64,000 nt of DNA, taken from CAWCDJ01 sp963794265 (GTDB taxonomy: Bacteria; Acidobacteriota; Terriglobia; Bryobacterales; Bryobacteraceae). The DNA lies in contig CAWCDJ010000003.1 of NCBI GenBank assembly GCA_963794265.1, positions 620,001-684,000 on the forward strand. Reading direction: 5' to 3'. Of the stretch, positions 17,144 through 26,042 are shown piece after piece; position 1 is the first letter of the stretch, and each line of letters begins with the position of its first letter. Both the position numbers and the translations under genes were made by a program. The notes beneath the pieces are model-generated. The model had not been told where the DNA came from. It did not search any database and was given only the letters and a program-made list of their open reading frames with translations.

Positions 17144-18328
17144 CTACTTCTTCGGTCCGAAAAACGCCACCATTCCGAGCAGCACCGTCGGCTGGCTCCG
17201 GGAAGTGGATCCGTTCTGCCCCTCGAAATACGACATGTTCGACCAGTCGTTGCGGAACTCCAGGCGGCTCATGAGCCAGCCGGTCAGCTTGTATTCGCCG
17301 GTGAGGGTGAATTCTTTCAATTGCTGCGGCGTGCCGGTGGCGAACCCGTCCATGTCGTCGAACCATTCGATGCGCGTGGCAAAAGACGTCCTGGGGGTCA
17401 CTTGGAAGTGCGCCGCGCCGGCGATTCCGGTCCATTGCTGCGAGCCCGCCAGGATGTTCTTGTCGCGGCCGTAGTCGAAATTGATGTAGTAGCTGATCTT
17501 GTCGGTCGGATTGACCAGGACCGTGGTGTCGTACAGGTTGCGCCGACCCTGGTTGGTGTTGGTCTTTTCGGGACCGACATAATATACGTTGGTCCACGTC
17601 ACCTTCTTCCATGCATACGCACCGTTCAGGCCGATCGTCTTGCCGCTGTTGTTGTCCTCCACGTTGTTCCAGCCCTGCACCAGTTGCACGCCGGCGGTGA
17701 AGTGCTGGCCGATGGGGAACGAAGCGCGCACGCCGAAGTGGTAGTACGGTATCGCCAGGGCGAACAGCAGCGACCGCGAGTAGTTCCAGTCCTGGTTGGT
17801 CGGAATCACTTCGGCGCCCGCCGCCGTCCAGAACTTGCCGGCATCGATTTCCAGGCCGTGCCAGGATTTCGGCTTCAGGCTGACATACGCCTGCTGGATA
17901 TAGTCCAACTGGTCGGGCGCCCGGTCATAGGCGCCGACAATCCGGAACTGCTGTCCAAACCCCGCATCCATGTGGAAGCCCACAGGCCCCGGCGCGTGAT
18001 CGATCGTGATCATGGCCGAACTCAGGTGCGCGGTATCGGAGCGGACGTCGAAATTCCGCAGGCCGTTGAAACCCGAGTCGGGATTGTTAAAGTTTGCGTC
18101 TACGTAGCCGTCGAACAGAAAGCTGAAATCGGTCCCCCAACGGGTGAACGGCGAGGGTGCCGGCGTAGCCGCGGGCGTTGTGGGCGCCGCTGCCGCCGGT
18201 GGTGCCGCCGGGGTTGCCGGCGCTGGATTCTGCTGCGTCGTCCCGGACTGCGGATCGGTGTCTTGCGCAAATGCCGAGGCCAACACGAGTGACGCGCCGA
18301 TAAATAGTCGAATCCCTATCTGATTCAC
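17144..18328 (-). CDS. Outer-membrane beta-barrel porin (OmpL-like, BBP2 family)
   Basis: 394 residues from GTG 18328, with AGGAGGA upstream. A signal peptide (about 1-21) ends at AFAQ, followed by a Pro/Ala/Thr-rich linker (about 24-58) and a barrel of alternating aromatic strands with the family segment FLFDGYVDANFNNPDSGFNGLRNF cut into shorter conserved pieces such as DGYVDANF and FDVRSD. It should form a diffusion channel in the outer membrane. It lies 117 bp upstream of glnB on the same strand, so it may admit small nitrogen solutes to the Amt system (inference). Confidence 0.82.
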   Translation of the reverse strand: MNQIGIRLFIGASLVLASAFAQDTDPQSGTTQQNPAPATPAAPPAAAAPTTPAATPAPSPFTRWGTDFSFLFDGYVDANFNNPDSGFNGLRNFDVRSDTAHLSSAMITIDHAPGPVGFHMDAGFGQQFRIVGAYDRAPDQLDYIQQAYVSLKPKSWHGLEIDAGKFWTAAGAEVIPTNQDWNYSRSLLFALAIPYYHFGVRASFPIGQHFTAGVQLVQGWNNVEDNNSGKTIGLNGAYAWKKVTWTNVYYVGPEKTNTNQGRRNLYDTTVLVNPTDKISYYINFDYGRDKNILAGSQQWTGIAGAAHFQVTPRTSFATRIEWFDDMDGFATGTPQQLKEFTLTGEYKLTGWLMSRLEFRNDWSNMSYFEGQNGSTSRSQPTVLLGMVAFFGPKK

Positions 18329-18651
18329 GAAAATCCTCCTGCTGGAATTTATGTGAGCGGTATCGCTATTAGCGTCGCGGCTAAAGGAGCGGCTTGCCGA
18401 CGGGGCTGCCGGTGGACGGTTTCGATTTCATTTACTCTATCCCGGTCAAATCCGAAATGCGAATAGATAATTTCTATCCTGGGCATAGCCGCCCCGGGCA
18501 CTACCGGGGCCAGGGGCGTGCGGCGTGCCGGCCGGAGATCGCCGTTTCCAGCGCAAGGGCCGCGGCCGTGCCGCTTCCCGCTGTAACACAGTTTCCTCTT
18601 GTGTCCTCCGGGCGTTTTGAAGGACACTGAGGGGTAAGGAGAGGCAACGCG
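18329..18651. other. 323-bp divergent intergenic region (porin / speA)
   Basis: No gene is seen. It must hold the promoters of the minus-strand porin and of speA. An inverted repeat GTGTCCT (18601-18607) and AGGACAC (18621-18627) lies just upstream of the speA ribosome-binding site and could be a regulator site or leader hairpin. An AT-rich patch at 18450-18480 could contain promoter elements, but no convincing -35/-10 pair is visible. Confidence 0.5.
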
Positions 18652-20598
18652 TTGGAAAGAAATGGCCGAAAAGGCTCCCTCGTCATGGAGCCTACGGAGC
18701 GGTGGACGCCGCAGGTAGCCAGCGACCTGTACGATGTCGCAAGCTGGGGAAAGGGCTACTTTTCGGTCGGCGACAACGGCCACGTCCGGGTCCACCCGGA
18801 AAAAGATCCGGCCCGGTCGATCGACCTCAAGGAATTAGTGGACACGCTGGTCCTGCGCGGGATCAACCTCCCTATCCTCATTCGTTTCGCCGACATTCTC
18901 AAGCACCGTCTGGGCGAACTGCACAGCGCGTTCGCCACGGCCATCGCGGAGCACCGCTACCAGGGTGAGTACTGCTGCGTTTATCCCATCAAGGTGAACC
19001 AGCAGCGGCAGGTGGTCGAGGAAGTTCTGGAATTCGGGCGGCCTTACCGCTTCGGGCTGGAAGCCGGCTCCAAACCCGAGCTGATGGCCGTGATGGCCAT
19101 GGCCGACAACGAAACCCCGATCATCTGCAACGGCTTCAAAGACGACGAATACATCGAGATGGCCATGCTGGCCCAGAAAGTCGGGCGCAAGATCATCCCG
19201 GTGGTGGAAAAGTACACCGAACTCGGCCTGATCCTGAAGTACAGCCAGAAGGTGGGCGTGCGTCCGGCGATCGGCCTCCGCGTCAAGCTCGCCAGCCGCG
19301 GTTCGGGCCGCTGGAAGTCCTCGGGCGGCTACCGCTCGAAGTTCGGGCTTTCCGCCACCGAAGCCATGCGCGCCCTGCAGGAGCTCAAGGACCTGGGAAT
19401 GGCCGACTGCCTGAACCTGCTGCATTTCCATCTGGGGAGCCAGATCACCAACATCCGCCAGATCAAGGGCGCGGTGAACGAAGCTGTGCGCGTGTACGTG
19501 GACCTGGCGCGCGCCGGGGCCGGGCTGCGCTACCTGGATGTGGGCGGCGGCCTGGGCATCGATTACGACGGCTCCCAGACCGATTTCGAATCGAGCGTCA
19601 ACTACACCCTCCAGGAGTACGCCAACGACGTCATTTATCACGTGCAGAACGTGTGCGACGAGGTCGGCGTCCCCCACCCCACGATTGTGACCGAGAGCGG
19701 CCGCGCCATCGCCGCCTATCACAGCGTGCTGGTCTTCAATGTTCTGGGAGTCTCCGGAATGGGGGAGGCGGACGCCACTACCGAGCCGCCCGCCGAGGCC
19801 GAGCAGCCGCTCATCGACCTGCAGGAGACCTTCCGCAGCCTCACCGCCAAGAACCTTCTCGAGAGCTACCACGACGCCCAACAGGCCCTCGACCAGGGGC
19901 TGAATCTCTTCAGCCTGGGCTACCTCTCGCTCGAGCAGCGCTGCATCGCGGAAAACCTGTACTGGGCGATTTCGCGGAAAATCCAAAAGCTGGCGCGCGA
20001 GCTCGATTACTTCCCCGAAGAACTCGAAGGCATCGACGCCATGCTTTCGGACACTTACTTCTGCAACTTCTCGCTGTTCCAGAGCATGCCCGACAGTTGG
20101 GCCATCCAGCAGCTCTTTCCCATTATGCCGATTCACCGGCTGAACGAAGAGCCCACTCGCCACGCCGTGCTGGGCGATATCACCTGCGATTCCGACGGCA
20201 AGGTGGACGCCTTCATCGACCGGCGGGACGTGAAGCGCACCCTGGCGCTGCACCCCTTCGACGGCGCCGACTACTTCCTGGGCGCGTTTCTGCTGGGCGC
20301 CTACCAGGAGATTCTGGGCGACCTGCACAACCTGTTCGGCGATACCAACGCGGTCCACGTGCGTCTCGGGCCGACCGGCGAAGTGGTGCTCGATTCGGTG
20401 ATCAAGGGCGACACGGTCCGCGAGGTTTTGAACTACGTGCAGTTCAACTCGGATTCCCTGGTTACCCGCCTGCGCCGCGACGTGGAAGCCGCGCTCCGCG
20501 AAGGCCGCCTGACTTACGAGGAGAGCGGCAACCTGCTGCGCTTCTACGAAGAAGGCCTGCACGGGTACACGTACCTCGAAGACGTGCACGGACAATAG
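18652..20598 (+). CDS. speA: Biosynthetic arginine decarboxylase SpeA
   Basis: 648 residues, typical of the long SpeA family (fold III, PLP-dependent). YPIKVNQQ contains the cofactor Lys (about 114); HFHLGSQ and VGGGLGIDYDGSQ bind substrate and phosphate, and the C-terminal part contains CDSDGKVD, whose Cys donates to the active site of the partner subunit. It converts arginine to agmatine, the first step of putrescine synthesis. The start is TTG 18652 with AAGGAGAGG upstream; ATG 18685 is an alternative. No agmatinase gene is nearby. Confidence 0.93.
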   Translation: MERNGRKGSLVMEPTERWTPQVASDLYDVASWGKGYFSVGDNGHVRVHPEKDPARSIDLKELVDTLVLRGINLPILIRFADILKHRLGELHSAFATAIAEHRYQGEYCCVYPIKVNQQRQVVEEVLEFGRPYRFGLEAGSKPELMAVMAMADNETPIICNGFKDDEYIEMAMLAQKVGRKIIPVVEKYTELGLILKYSQKVGVRPAIGLRVKLASRGSGRWKSSGGYRSKFGLSATEAMRALQELKDLGMADCLNLLHFHLGSQITNIRQIKGAVNEAVRVYVDLARAGAGLRYLDVGGGLGIDYDGSQTDFESSVNYTLQEYANDVIYHVQNVCDEVGVPHPTIVTESGRAIAAYHSVLVFNVLGVSGMGEADATTEPPAEAEQPLIDLQETFRSLTAKNLLESYHDAQQALDQGLNLFSLGYLSLEQRCIAENLYWAISRKIQKLARELDYFPEELEGIDAMLSDTYFCNFSLFQSMPDSWAIQQLFPIMPIHRLNEEPTRHAVLGDITCDSDGKVDAFIDRRDVKRTLALHPFDGADYFLGAFLLGAYQEILGDLHNLFGDTNAVHVRLGPTGEVVLDSVIKGDTVREVLNYVQFNSDSLVTRLRRDVEAALREGRLTYEESGNLLRFYEEGLHGYTYLEDVHGQ

Positions 20599-20605
20599 GC
20601 GGGAT

Positions 20606-20632
20606 CACAGCCGCGACCGTCAGGAAGCGGGC
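20606..20632. repeat. REP-like repeat, copy E (single arm)
   Basis: A single arm of the dispersed element, CACAGCCGCGACCGT then AGGAAGCGGGC, lacking two bases near its start relative to the right arm of copy C. It lies 8 bp after the speA stop. Confidence 0.65.
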
Positions 20633-20722
20633 ATCGCCTTCATCTGTCCGCCAACGTCCGTACACGATGCTACCTGCATTTGTGAACAGACGGCACAGCA
20701 CGCAAAATGGCTCTTAAGTTGC

Positions 20723-20740
20723 ACTCCCATTTCCGGGAGT
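20723..20740 (+). promoter_or_regulatory. Leader hairpin covering the histidine kinase ribosome-binding site
   Basis: ACTCCC and GGGAGT form a 6-bp stem with a 6-base loop, ending immediately before TTG 20741. The GGGAG in the stem is the only good ribosome-binding sequence, so folding would hide it. Confidence 0.5.
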
Positions 20741-22744
20741 TTGCGAATTTTGAGCCGCAGCAATCGTCCTGCCCAAGTGCCTGATCCACCCCTTGCCACG
20801 CTCGAAAGCGCTTTACAGGATTACGCTGTAATCGTATTCGATCGCGATGGCAAGATCGCCGACTGGAACGCCGGTGCCGAGAGAATCTTCGGCCACAGGG
20901 AATCGGAGGTAAAAGGAAAGTCCATCGATCTGCTGTTCAGTCCTGAGGATCGTACGGCAAAGGTCAGGGAAGACGAGATGCGCCGTGCAACGCGCGTCGG
21001 AATGGCGGAAGACCAGCGTTGGTACGTCAGGAAAGACGGTTCGCGGATCTGGGTTTCGGGGACCATCCGGGCGCTGCGAAACGAGCGGGGAGAATTGGAG
21101 GGCTTCTCCAAAATTGTCCGCGATATGACCGGCCAGAAGGTTGAGGAAGGGCGGGTTCTGGACAGTGAACGATCGGCGCGGGTGTGGGCGGAGAGCAGAT
21201 GGAGGGGCCTGGAGGAGATTTTTGAAAACGTTCCCGCGATGATTGCGCTGATACGGCTGCCGGAGCAATCCTACGTTTTCGCCAATCGATTGGTGCGTGA
21301 ACTCTCCCCCATAGACCTCACCGGCCGCACCATTCGGGAAGCGCATCCAGAGATCGGCACCGAGTTCTTTGAAATTTTAGATCGGGTCGCGGCGACCGGG
21401 CGTGCCTTTGCGGCGACGCAATGGCAGGTACCGCTGCGGTCCGTGCATGAAACCACGGACCGGCCCTACTTCGATGTTGTTCTCCAGCCGATGCGCAGCG
21501 AAGCCGGCGACTACGACGCGATCCTGGTCTTTGCGTCGGATGTGACGAGTCTGGTGCACGCACGCCAGGAAGCAGAGCGGCTCACGGCCAAACTGGAGAT
21601 GAAGAGCCAGCGGCTCGAAAAGGAGGTCGCGGAACGCCAACGGGCAGAGCATCTCGCCAGGCAACAGGCCGCCCTGCTCGATCTGGCGCAGGATTCTATC
21701 GTCTCTCTGGCGCCGGACAGGACCATTCTTTTTTGGAACCATGGAGCGGAGCAGGCATACGGCTGGAGCAAGGAAGAAGCGCTCGGACGAAAGATGCACG
21801 AACTCTTGCACACGGAGTTGCCACTTCCACTGGACGATATCATCAAGCACTTAATGGCGCATGGACAGTGGAGTGGTGAGGTGAAGCACACGGCGAAAGA
21901 CGGGCGTGTGATTGAAGACCTGAGCTGCTGGGTGTTGCAAACTGAGGACGGTATTCCGGGTGGGGTACTGCAAATTAACCGTGACATCACGGAGCGCAAA
22001 CGCATGGAAGCCCGGCTTCGAGACAGCCAGAAATTGGAGAGCCTTGGCGTACTCGCCGGCGGAGTCGCCCATGATTTCAACAATCTGCTGACCGCGATGA
22101 TCGGTAACATCGGCCTGGCGCGAGAGGTGAGCGAACCGGCGCCTCGAGTCCACAATCTGCTTTCCCAAGCAGAGCAAGCCGGAGGCCAGGCGGCGGATCT
22201 GATCAAGCAAATGCTGGCCTTTACGGGCAAAGGCCAACAGATGGTCGGGCCGGTGGACTTGTCGGAAGTGGTGCGGGAGGCCGTTTCGGTTATTCGCAGG
22301 TCCATTCGCGACGATATCAGCATGGAATTGGAGTTAGCCGACCGGCTGCCAGCCGTCCGAGCCGATTCGTCTCAATTGCAGCAGGTCGTAATCAACCTGA
22401 TACTCAATGCTGCGGAAGCCATCGTGGGGCAGTCCGGGAAAGTCTGGGTACGAACCAGCGTTCAGGAGATCGACCGGACCGCCGCGGAGGTACCCTATGA
22501 CGTCGGTCATCCGGAGCCAGGCGTTCTGGCTTTGCTCCAGGTTCAGGACAACGGTTCGGGCATCGATTCCGCCGTCCGCCCGAAGATGTTCGACCCGTTC
22601 TTCACTACCAAGTTCACGGGCCGCGGATTGGGATTGGCGGCGGTTGCCGGTATCGTACGGATGCTGCACGGAGCGGTTCGGGTCGAAAGCACGCCGGGAG
22701 AGGGCACCACGGTGACGGCCTTGTTTCCCGCTGGGGACTTATAG
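20741..22744 (+). CDS. PAS-domain sensor histidine kinase
   Basis: 667 residues with no membrane segment. Three PAS domains lie at roughly 25-130, 160-270 and 305-425; a coiled coil (about 270-305) joins the second and third. The HisKA box GGVAHDFNN holds the phosphorylated His (about 444). The ATPase domain follows with an N box (NLILNAAEA), DNGSGID and the GRGLGLAAV motif. It should sense a cytoplasmic signal (ligand or redox) and phosphorylate a response regulator, but none is adjacent. The start is TTG 20741 or TTG 20750; the latter has better spacing from GGGAG. Confidence 0.88.
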   Translation: MRILSRSNRPAQVPDPPLATLESALQDYAVIVFDRDGKIADWNAGAERIFGHRESEVKGKSIDLLFSPEDRTAKVREDEMRRATRVGMAEDQRWYVRKDGSRIWVSGTIRALRNERGELEGFSKIVRDMTGQKVEEGRVLDSERSARVWAESRWRGLEEIFENVPAMIALIRLPEQSYVFANRLVRELSPIDLTGRTIREAHPEIGTEFFEILDRVAATGRAFAATQWQVPLRSVHETTDRPYFDVVLQPMRSEAGDYDAILVFASDVTSLVHARQEAERLTAKLEMKSQRLEKEVAERQRAEHLARQQAALLDLAQDSIVSLAPDRTILFWNHGAEQAYGWSKEEALGRKMHELLHTELPLPLDDIIKHLMAHGQWSGEVKHTAKDGRVIEDLSCWVLQTEDGIPGGVLQINRDITERKRMEARLRDSQKLESLGVLAGGVAHDFNNLLTAMIGNIGLAREVSEPAPRVHNLLSQAEQAGGQAADLIKQMLAFTGKGQQMVGPVDLSEVVREAVSVIRRSIRDDISMELELADRLPAVRADSSQLQQVVINLILNAAEAIVGQSGKVWVRTSVQEIDRTAAEVPYDVGHPEPGVLALLQVQDNGSGIDSAVRPKMFDPFFTTKFTGRGLGLAAVAGIVRMLHGAVRVESTPGEGTTVTALFPAGDL

Positions 22745-22832
22745 CAGCCCGTGCCGCACGCGCCATTCGAAGGATGACGATATTAGCTCGGACCAGCAGC
22801 TAAGCGCAGGCGGAACGGCACCGGAACTCTGC

Positions 22833-23969
22833 GTGCTCGGGGGGCCATTGTATCGGCTCGGATGCCGGCTGGGCCTGGTTCGGGCGGGAACGAATACCGT
22901 CTTATTGGGCGTCGCGCTCGGGGTGTCAGCCTGGGGTGTGCTGATCGTGCTGGCGCTCCTTGGCGGGCTCGGACCCAGGATGTTTTCTCTGGCCGTGGTC
23001 GGCATTCATGTGCGGTTGCTGCTTGTCATCCCCCTCTTGTTCTTCTCCGAAGCATGGGTGGTTCCCGAGATGGCGGAGTTCGTATCCTACGCCGTTCGCT
23101 CGGGCGTGGTGCCGGCCGGTTCGGTGCCCGCGTTTGCTTCGATCGTCCGTCGATTCAACAAGCTGAAGGCTTCCTGGCTGGCGGAGCTTCTTTTCCTTCT
23201 GACGGCATTCACTCTCCCGTTGCTCGAGATGTTTCGTAGCGCACCCATCAGGACGGGCAGTTGGGTGAACATGCTTCGCGCGACCGGTGGCAGAGTCATG
23301 CCGGCCAGTTTCTGGTACCTGGCGTTTTGCCTGCCCTTGTGCCGATTCCTGGTGTTGCGCTGGCTCTGGCATCTAAGTGTTTGGTGGTACTTCCTGTGGC
23401 GGATCCAGAGGCTTGATCTCGAACTGATCCCCATCCACTCCGATGGCGCCGGGGGCTTGGGATACCTGGAGGTTGTGCACGAGCAGTTCGCCCCGCTGGC
23501 CGTTGCGATTTCGGCGTTCCTAGCAGCGGTCTTCGCTGAGGAACTCTCCTCCGGAGCCATAACTTTTGACACCTTGTACGCATTCGTTCCGGTGGTCTTG
23601 CTGCTGATTGCCGCGTTGTTCATAGGCCCGCTTCTCATCTTTTTCAGCAAGCTTCGGTCGTGCCGTTTGAAGGGCATGAGCAAATATATGAGCATGGCGG
23701 CCCGTTATGTGGACGCGTTCGACCGCAAGTGGATCCGCGATGAGCGGCAATCCGGCGACTCCCAACTGGGTACGCCGGACTTGCAGTCGCTGGCCGATCT
23801 GACCAATAGCCTCAATGTCGCGCGCGGAATGCATCTCATCCCAGTGGGGCGCAGACTGGTAATCCAAATGACGGTCGCCGCCATCGTCCCGCTGCTCCCA
23901 CTTCTTCTCCTGAAGTACCCGCTGGGCCAATTGGCGGCGCAGTTATTCCAGATTCTTACCGGCCTGTAA
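22833..23969 (+). CDS. Integral membrane protein, unknown
   Basis: 378 residues from GTG 22833, the first start codon in this frame after the kinase. About six to seven membrane segments are visible (around 22-46, 52-71, 113-130, 150-168, 230-245 and 250-275, with a last one near 345-365). A cytoplasmic loop holds HSDGAGGLGYLEVVHEQF, a motif I associate with an uncharacterised membrane family, and a polar stretch near 285-330 precedes the last helix. It is 88 bp after the kinase on the same strand. A signalling or transport role cannot be chosen from the sequence. Confidence 0.7.
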   Translation: MLGGPLYRLGCRLGLVRAGTNTVLLGVALGVSAWGVLIVLALLGGLGPRMFSLAVVGIHVRLLLVIPLLFFSEAWVVPEMAEFVSYAVRSGVVPAGSVPAFASIVRRFNKLKASWLAELLFLLTAFTLPLLEMFRSAPIRTGSWVNMLRATGGRVMPASFWYLAFCLPLCRFLVLRWLWHLSVWWYFLWRIQRLDLELIPIHSDGAGGLGYLEVVHEQFAPLAVAISAFLAAVFAEELSSGAITFDTLYAFVPVVLLLIAALFIGPLLIFFSKLRSCRLKGMSKYMSMAARYVDAFDRKWIRDERQSGDSQLGTPDLQSLADLTNSLNVARGMHLIPVGRRLVIQMTVAAIVPLLPLLLLKYPLGQLAAQLFQILTGL

Positions 23970-24140
23970 GGCTCGCGGTCTCTACCCGTCGAGGAGCGGT
24001 AGAAAACAGATTTGAGCCGCGCCTGTCAACGATCTTTTTCAGGAGGCTACCGTCGCACGCGGTCCCGGCTTCGCGTCGTTTTTCGAACAGTGGAGCGCGG
24101 CGCCTCGGGGCCCGCTACGCCACCCCGTATTCGTTATGCG

Positions 24141-24146
24141 TATAAT
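24141..24146 (+). promoter_or_regulatory. Probable -10 box of korAB
   Basis: TATAAT, a perfect sigma-70 -10 hexamer 52 bp upstream of the korA start. No -35 hexamer is seen at the usual distance. Confidence 0.5.
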
Positions 24147-24155
24147 TTAAGGGAA

Positions 24156-24171
24156 CGTGAACTGGGTCACA
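24156..24171. promoter_or_regulatory. CRP/FNR-like inverted repeat at the korAB start
   Basis: CGTGA-N6-TCACA matches nine of ten fixed positions of the CRP consensus TGTGA-N6-TCACA. It lies just downstream of the -10 box, where a bound regulator would block transcription. Confidence 0.5.
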
Positions 24172-24197
24172 CTCTCCTTAATAAGGATTCCCTATCG

Positions 24198-26042
24198 ATG
24201 TCAACAATAGAGGTTTCTCCGGCTGAGCCGCTGTCGGGCCAGTCCGCCCGCTCGGTTGTCAACGATTTCAGCATTCAGGTCGCAACCGTAAATGGGTCCG
24301 GCAGTCAAACCGCCAACAGCGTCCTGATGCGCGCTTTATTTCAGATGGGTATCCCGGTTTCCGGGAAGAATATGTTTCCCTCGAACATCGCGGGCCTGCC
24401 CACCTGGTTTACCATTCGCGCCAGCAAGCACGGGTACATAGGCCGCCGCAAGGAGATCGATTTCCTCGTGGCCATGAACCCGGAGACCGCGCGCGAAGAC
24501 GTCATGAAGCTGGAGAGCGGCGCCGCCGTGGTCTACGACGAGCCCCTGAAGCTCAACCAACTGCGCAGCGACCTGCACTTCTATCCCGTGCCGTTCGACA
24601 AGCTCGTGGCTCCCGTCTGTCCCGATGCCAAGCTGCGCAAACTTGTGCGCAACATGATCTACGACGGCGTGGTCGCCCGCCTGCTCTCGATCGAGATGGA
24701 AGAGGTCCACACCGGGCTCGTCAAGCAGTTCGGCAAGAAGAAGGCCAAGGCCGCCGAACTCAACTGGGGCGCCGCTCAGGCCGGCTTCGATTACGCCTCC
24801 AAGACCTTTGCCAAGGCCGACCCGTTCCGCGTCGAGCGCATGAACGAGAACGTCGGCAAGATCATCATCGACGGTAACTCGGCCTGCGCGCTGGGCGCCA
24901 TGTTCGCCGGCGTGACGGTCGTCACTTGGTATCCCATCACTCCCTCTTCCTCGCTGGTCGAAACGCTGATCGGTTACATGAAGCGTTTCCGGCACGATCC
25001 GGAAACCGGTAAGGCCACCTACGCCATCGTGCAGGCCGAAGATGAGCTGGCGTCGATCGGCATGGCGCTCGGCGCCGGCTGGGCGGGCGCGCGCTCCATG
25101 ACGGCCACGGCCGGCCCGGGCATTTCGCTCATGTCGGAGTTCGTGGGGCTCGGCTACTATGCCGAAATTCCGGCCGTGATCTACGATGTGGAGCGCGTGG
25201 GCCCATCCACCGGCCTCCCCACCCGCACGCAGCAGGGCGACCTGATCACTACCGCGCTGCTCTCTCACGGCGACACCGGCCACCCCATGTTTTTCCCGTC
25301 CTCGCCCGAAGAGTGCTTCTCGATGTCGCTCGAAGCCTTCGACCTGGCCGAATACTTCCAGACCCCCGTGTTCATCATGACCGACCTCGATCTGGGCATG
25401 AACAACTGGGTGGCCGAACCTTTCGAGTACCCCGAAAAGCCGATGGAGCGCGGCAAGGTGCTCACGGCCGAAGATCTCGACCGCCTGGGCGGCTTCGCCC
25501 GCTATCAGGATGTGGATGGCGACGGTGTCGGCTACCGCACGCTGCCCGGCACCAATCACCCCGCCGCCTCGTATTTCACGCGCGGCAGCGGCCACAACGA
25601 TAAGGCCCAGTACACCGAGCGCGAGGACGATTACATGAACAACATGGATCGTCTGGCGCACAAGTTCGACGCCATGCGTTCGCGCCTGCCCGTGCCGCTC
25701 GAGCATCCCAGCGAGAAGGCCAGAATCGGTTTCGTGGCGATGGGTACTTCAGATTACGCCGTGCGCGAAAGCTGCGACCAGTTGAAGGCGGAATACGATA
25801 TCGACGCCGCCTATCTGCGGCTGAAAGCGTATCCTTTCACGAACCACCTGCAGGATTTCATCCGCCGCCACGACCGCGTGTACGTGGTCGACCAGAACCG
25901 GGACGGCCAGTTGCTCGGCCTCATGCGCCTCGAGCTTCCGGCCGACCTGATCGCCAAACTGCGGAGCGTGCGCTACTACGGCGGCCTGCCGCTCGACGCC
26001 CGCACTGTGACCGAAGAAATCGTACGCCAGGAGGGCAAATGA
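24198..26042 (+). CDS. korA: 2-oxoglutarate:ferredoxin oxidoreductase, alpha (gamma-alpha fused) subunit
   Basis: 614 residues from ATG 24198; the open frame extends 62 codons further upstream without a better start. The N-terminal gamma domain (about 15-200; VNGSGSQTANSVLMRAL) is fused to the alpha domain (about 225-610), which shows WYPITPSSSLVE and TATAGPGISLMSEF. With KorB it oxidises 2-oxoglutarate (or another 2-oxoacid) and passes electrons to ferredoxin. A further segment, DRDGQLLGLMR-like QNRDGQLLGL, lies near the C-terminus. The stop overlaps korB by 4 bp. This gives the cell a ferredoxin-linked route beside NAD-linked dehydrogenases. Confidence 0.9.
   Translation: MSTIEVSPAEPLSGQSARSVVNDFSIQVATVNGSGSQTANSVLMRALFQMGIPVSGKNMFPSNIAGLPTWFTIRASKHGYIGRRKEIDFLVAMNPETAREDVMKLESGAAVVYDEPLKLNQLRSDLHFYPVPFDKLVAPVCPDAKLRKLVRNMIYDGVVARLLSIEMEEVHTGLVKQFGKKKAKAAELNWGAAQAGFDYASKTFAKADPFRVERMNENVGKIIIDGNSACALGAMFAGVTVVTWYPITPSSSLVETLIGYMKRFRHDPETGKATYAIVQAEDELASIGMALGAGWAGARSMTATAGPGISLMSEFVGLGYYAEIPAVIYDVERVGPSTGLPTRTQQGDLITTALLSHGDTGHPMFFPSSPEECFSMSLEAFDLAEYFQTPVFIMTDLDLGMNNWVAEPFEYPEKPMERGKVLTAEDLDRLGGFARYQDVDGDGVGYRTLPGTNHPAASYFTRGSGHNDKAQYTEREDDYMNNMDRLAHKFDAMRSRLPVPLEHPSEKARIGFVAMGTSDYAVRESCDQLKAEYDIDAAYLRLKAYPFTNHLQDFIRRHDRVYVVDQNRDGQLLGLMRLELPADLIAKLRSVRYYGGLPLDARTVTEEIVRQEGK

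Noticed and set aside
18835..20595. 586-residue open frame on the minus strand
   Set aside because: Antisense to speA; rich in His, Val and Glu, without a fold.
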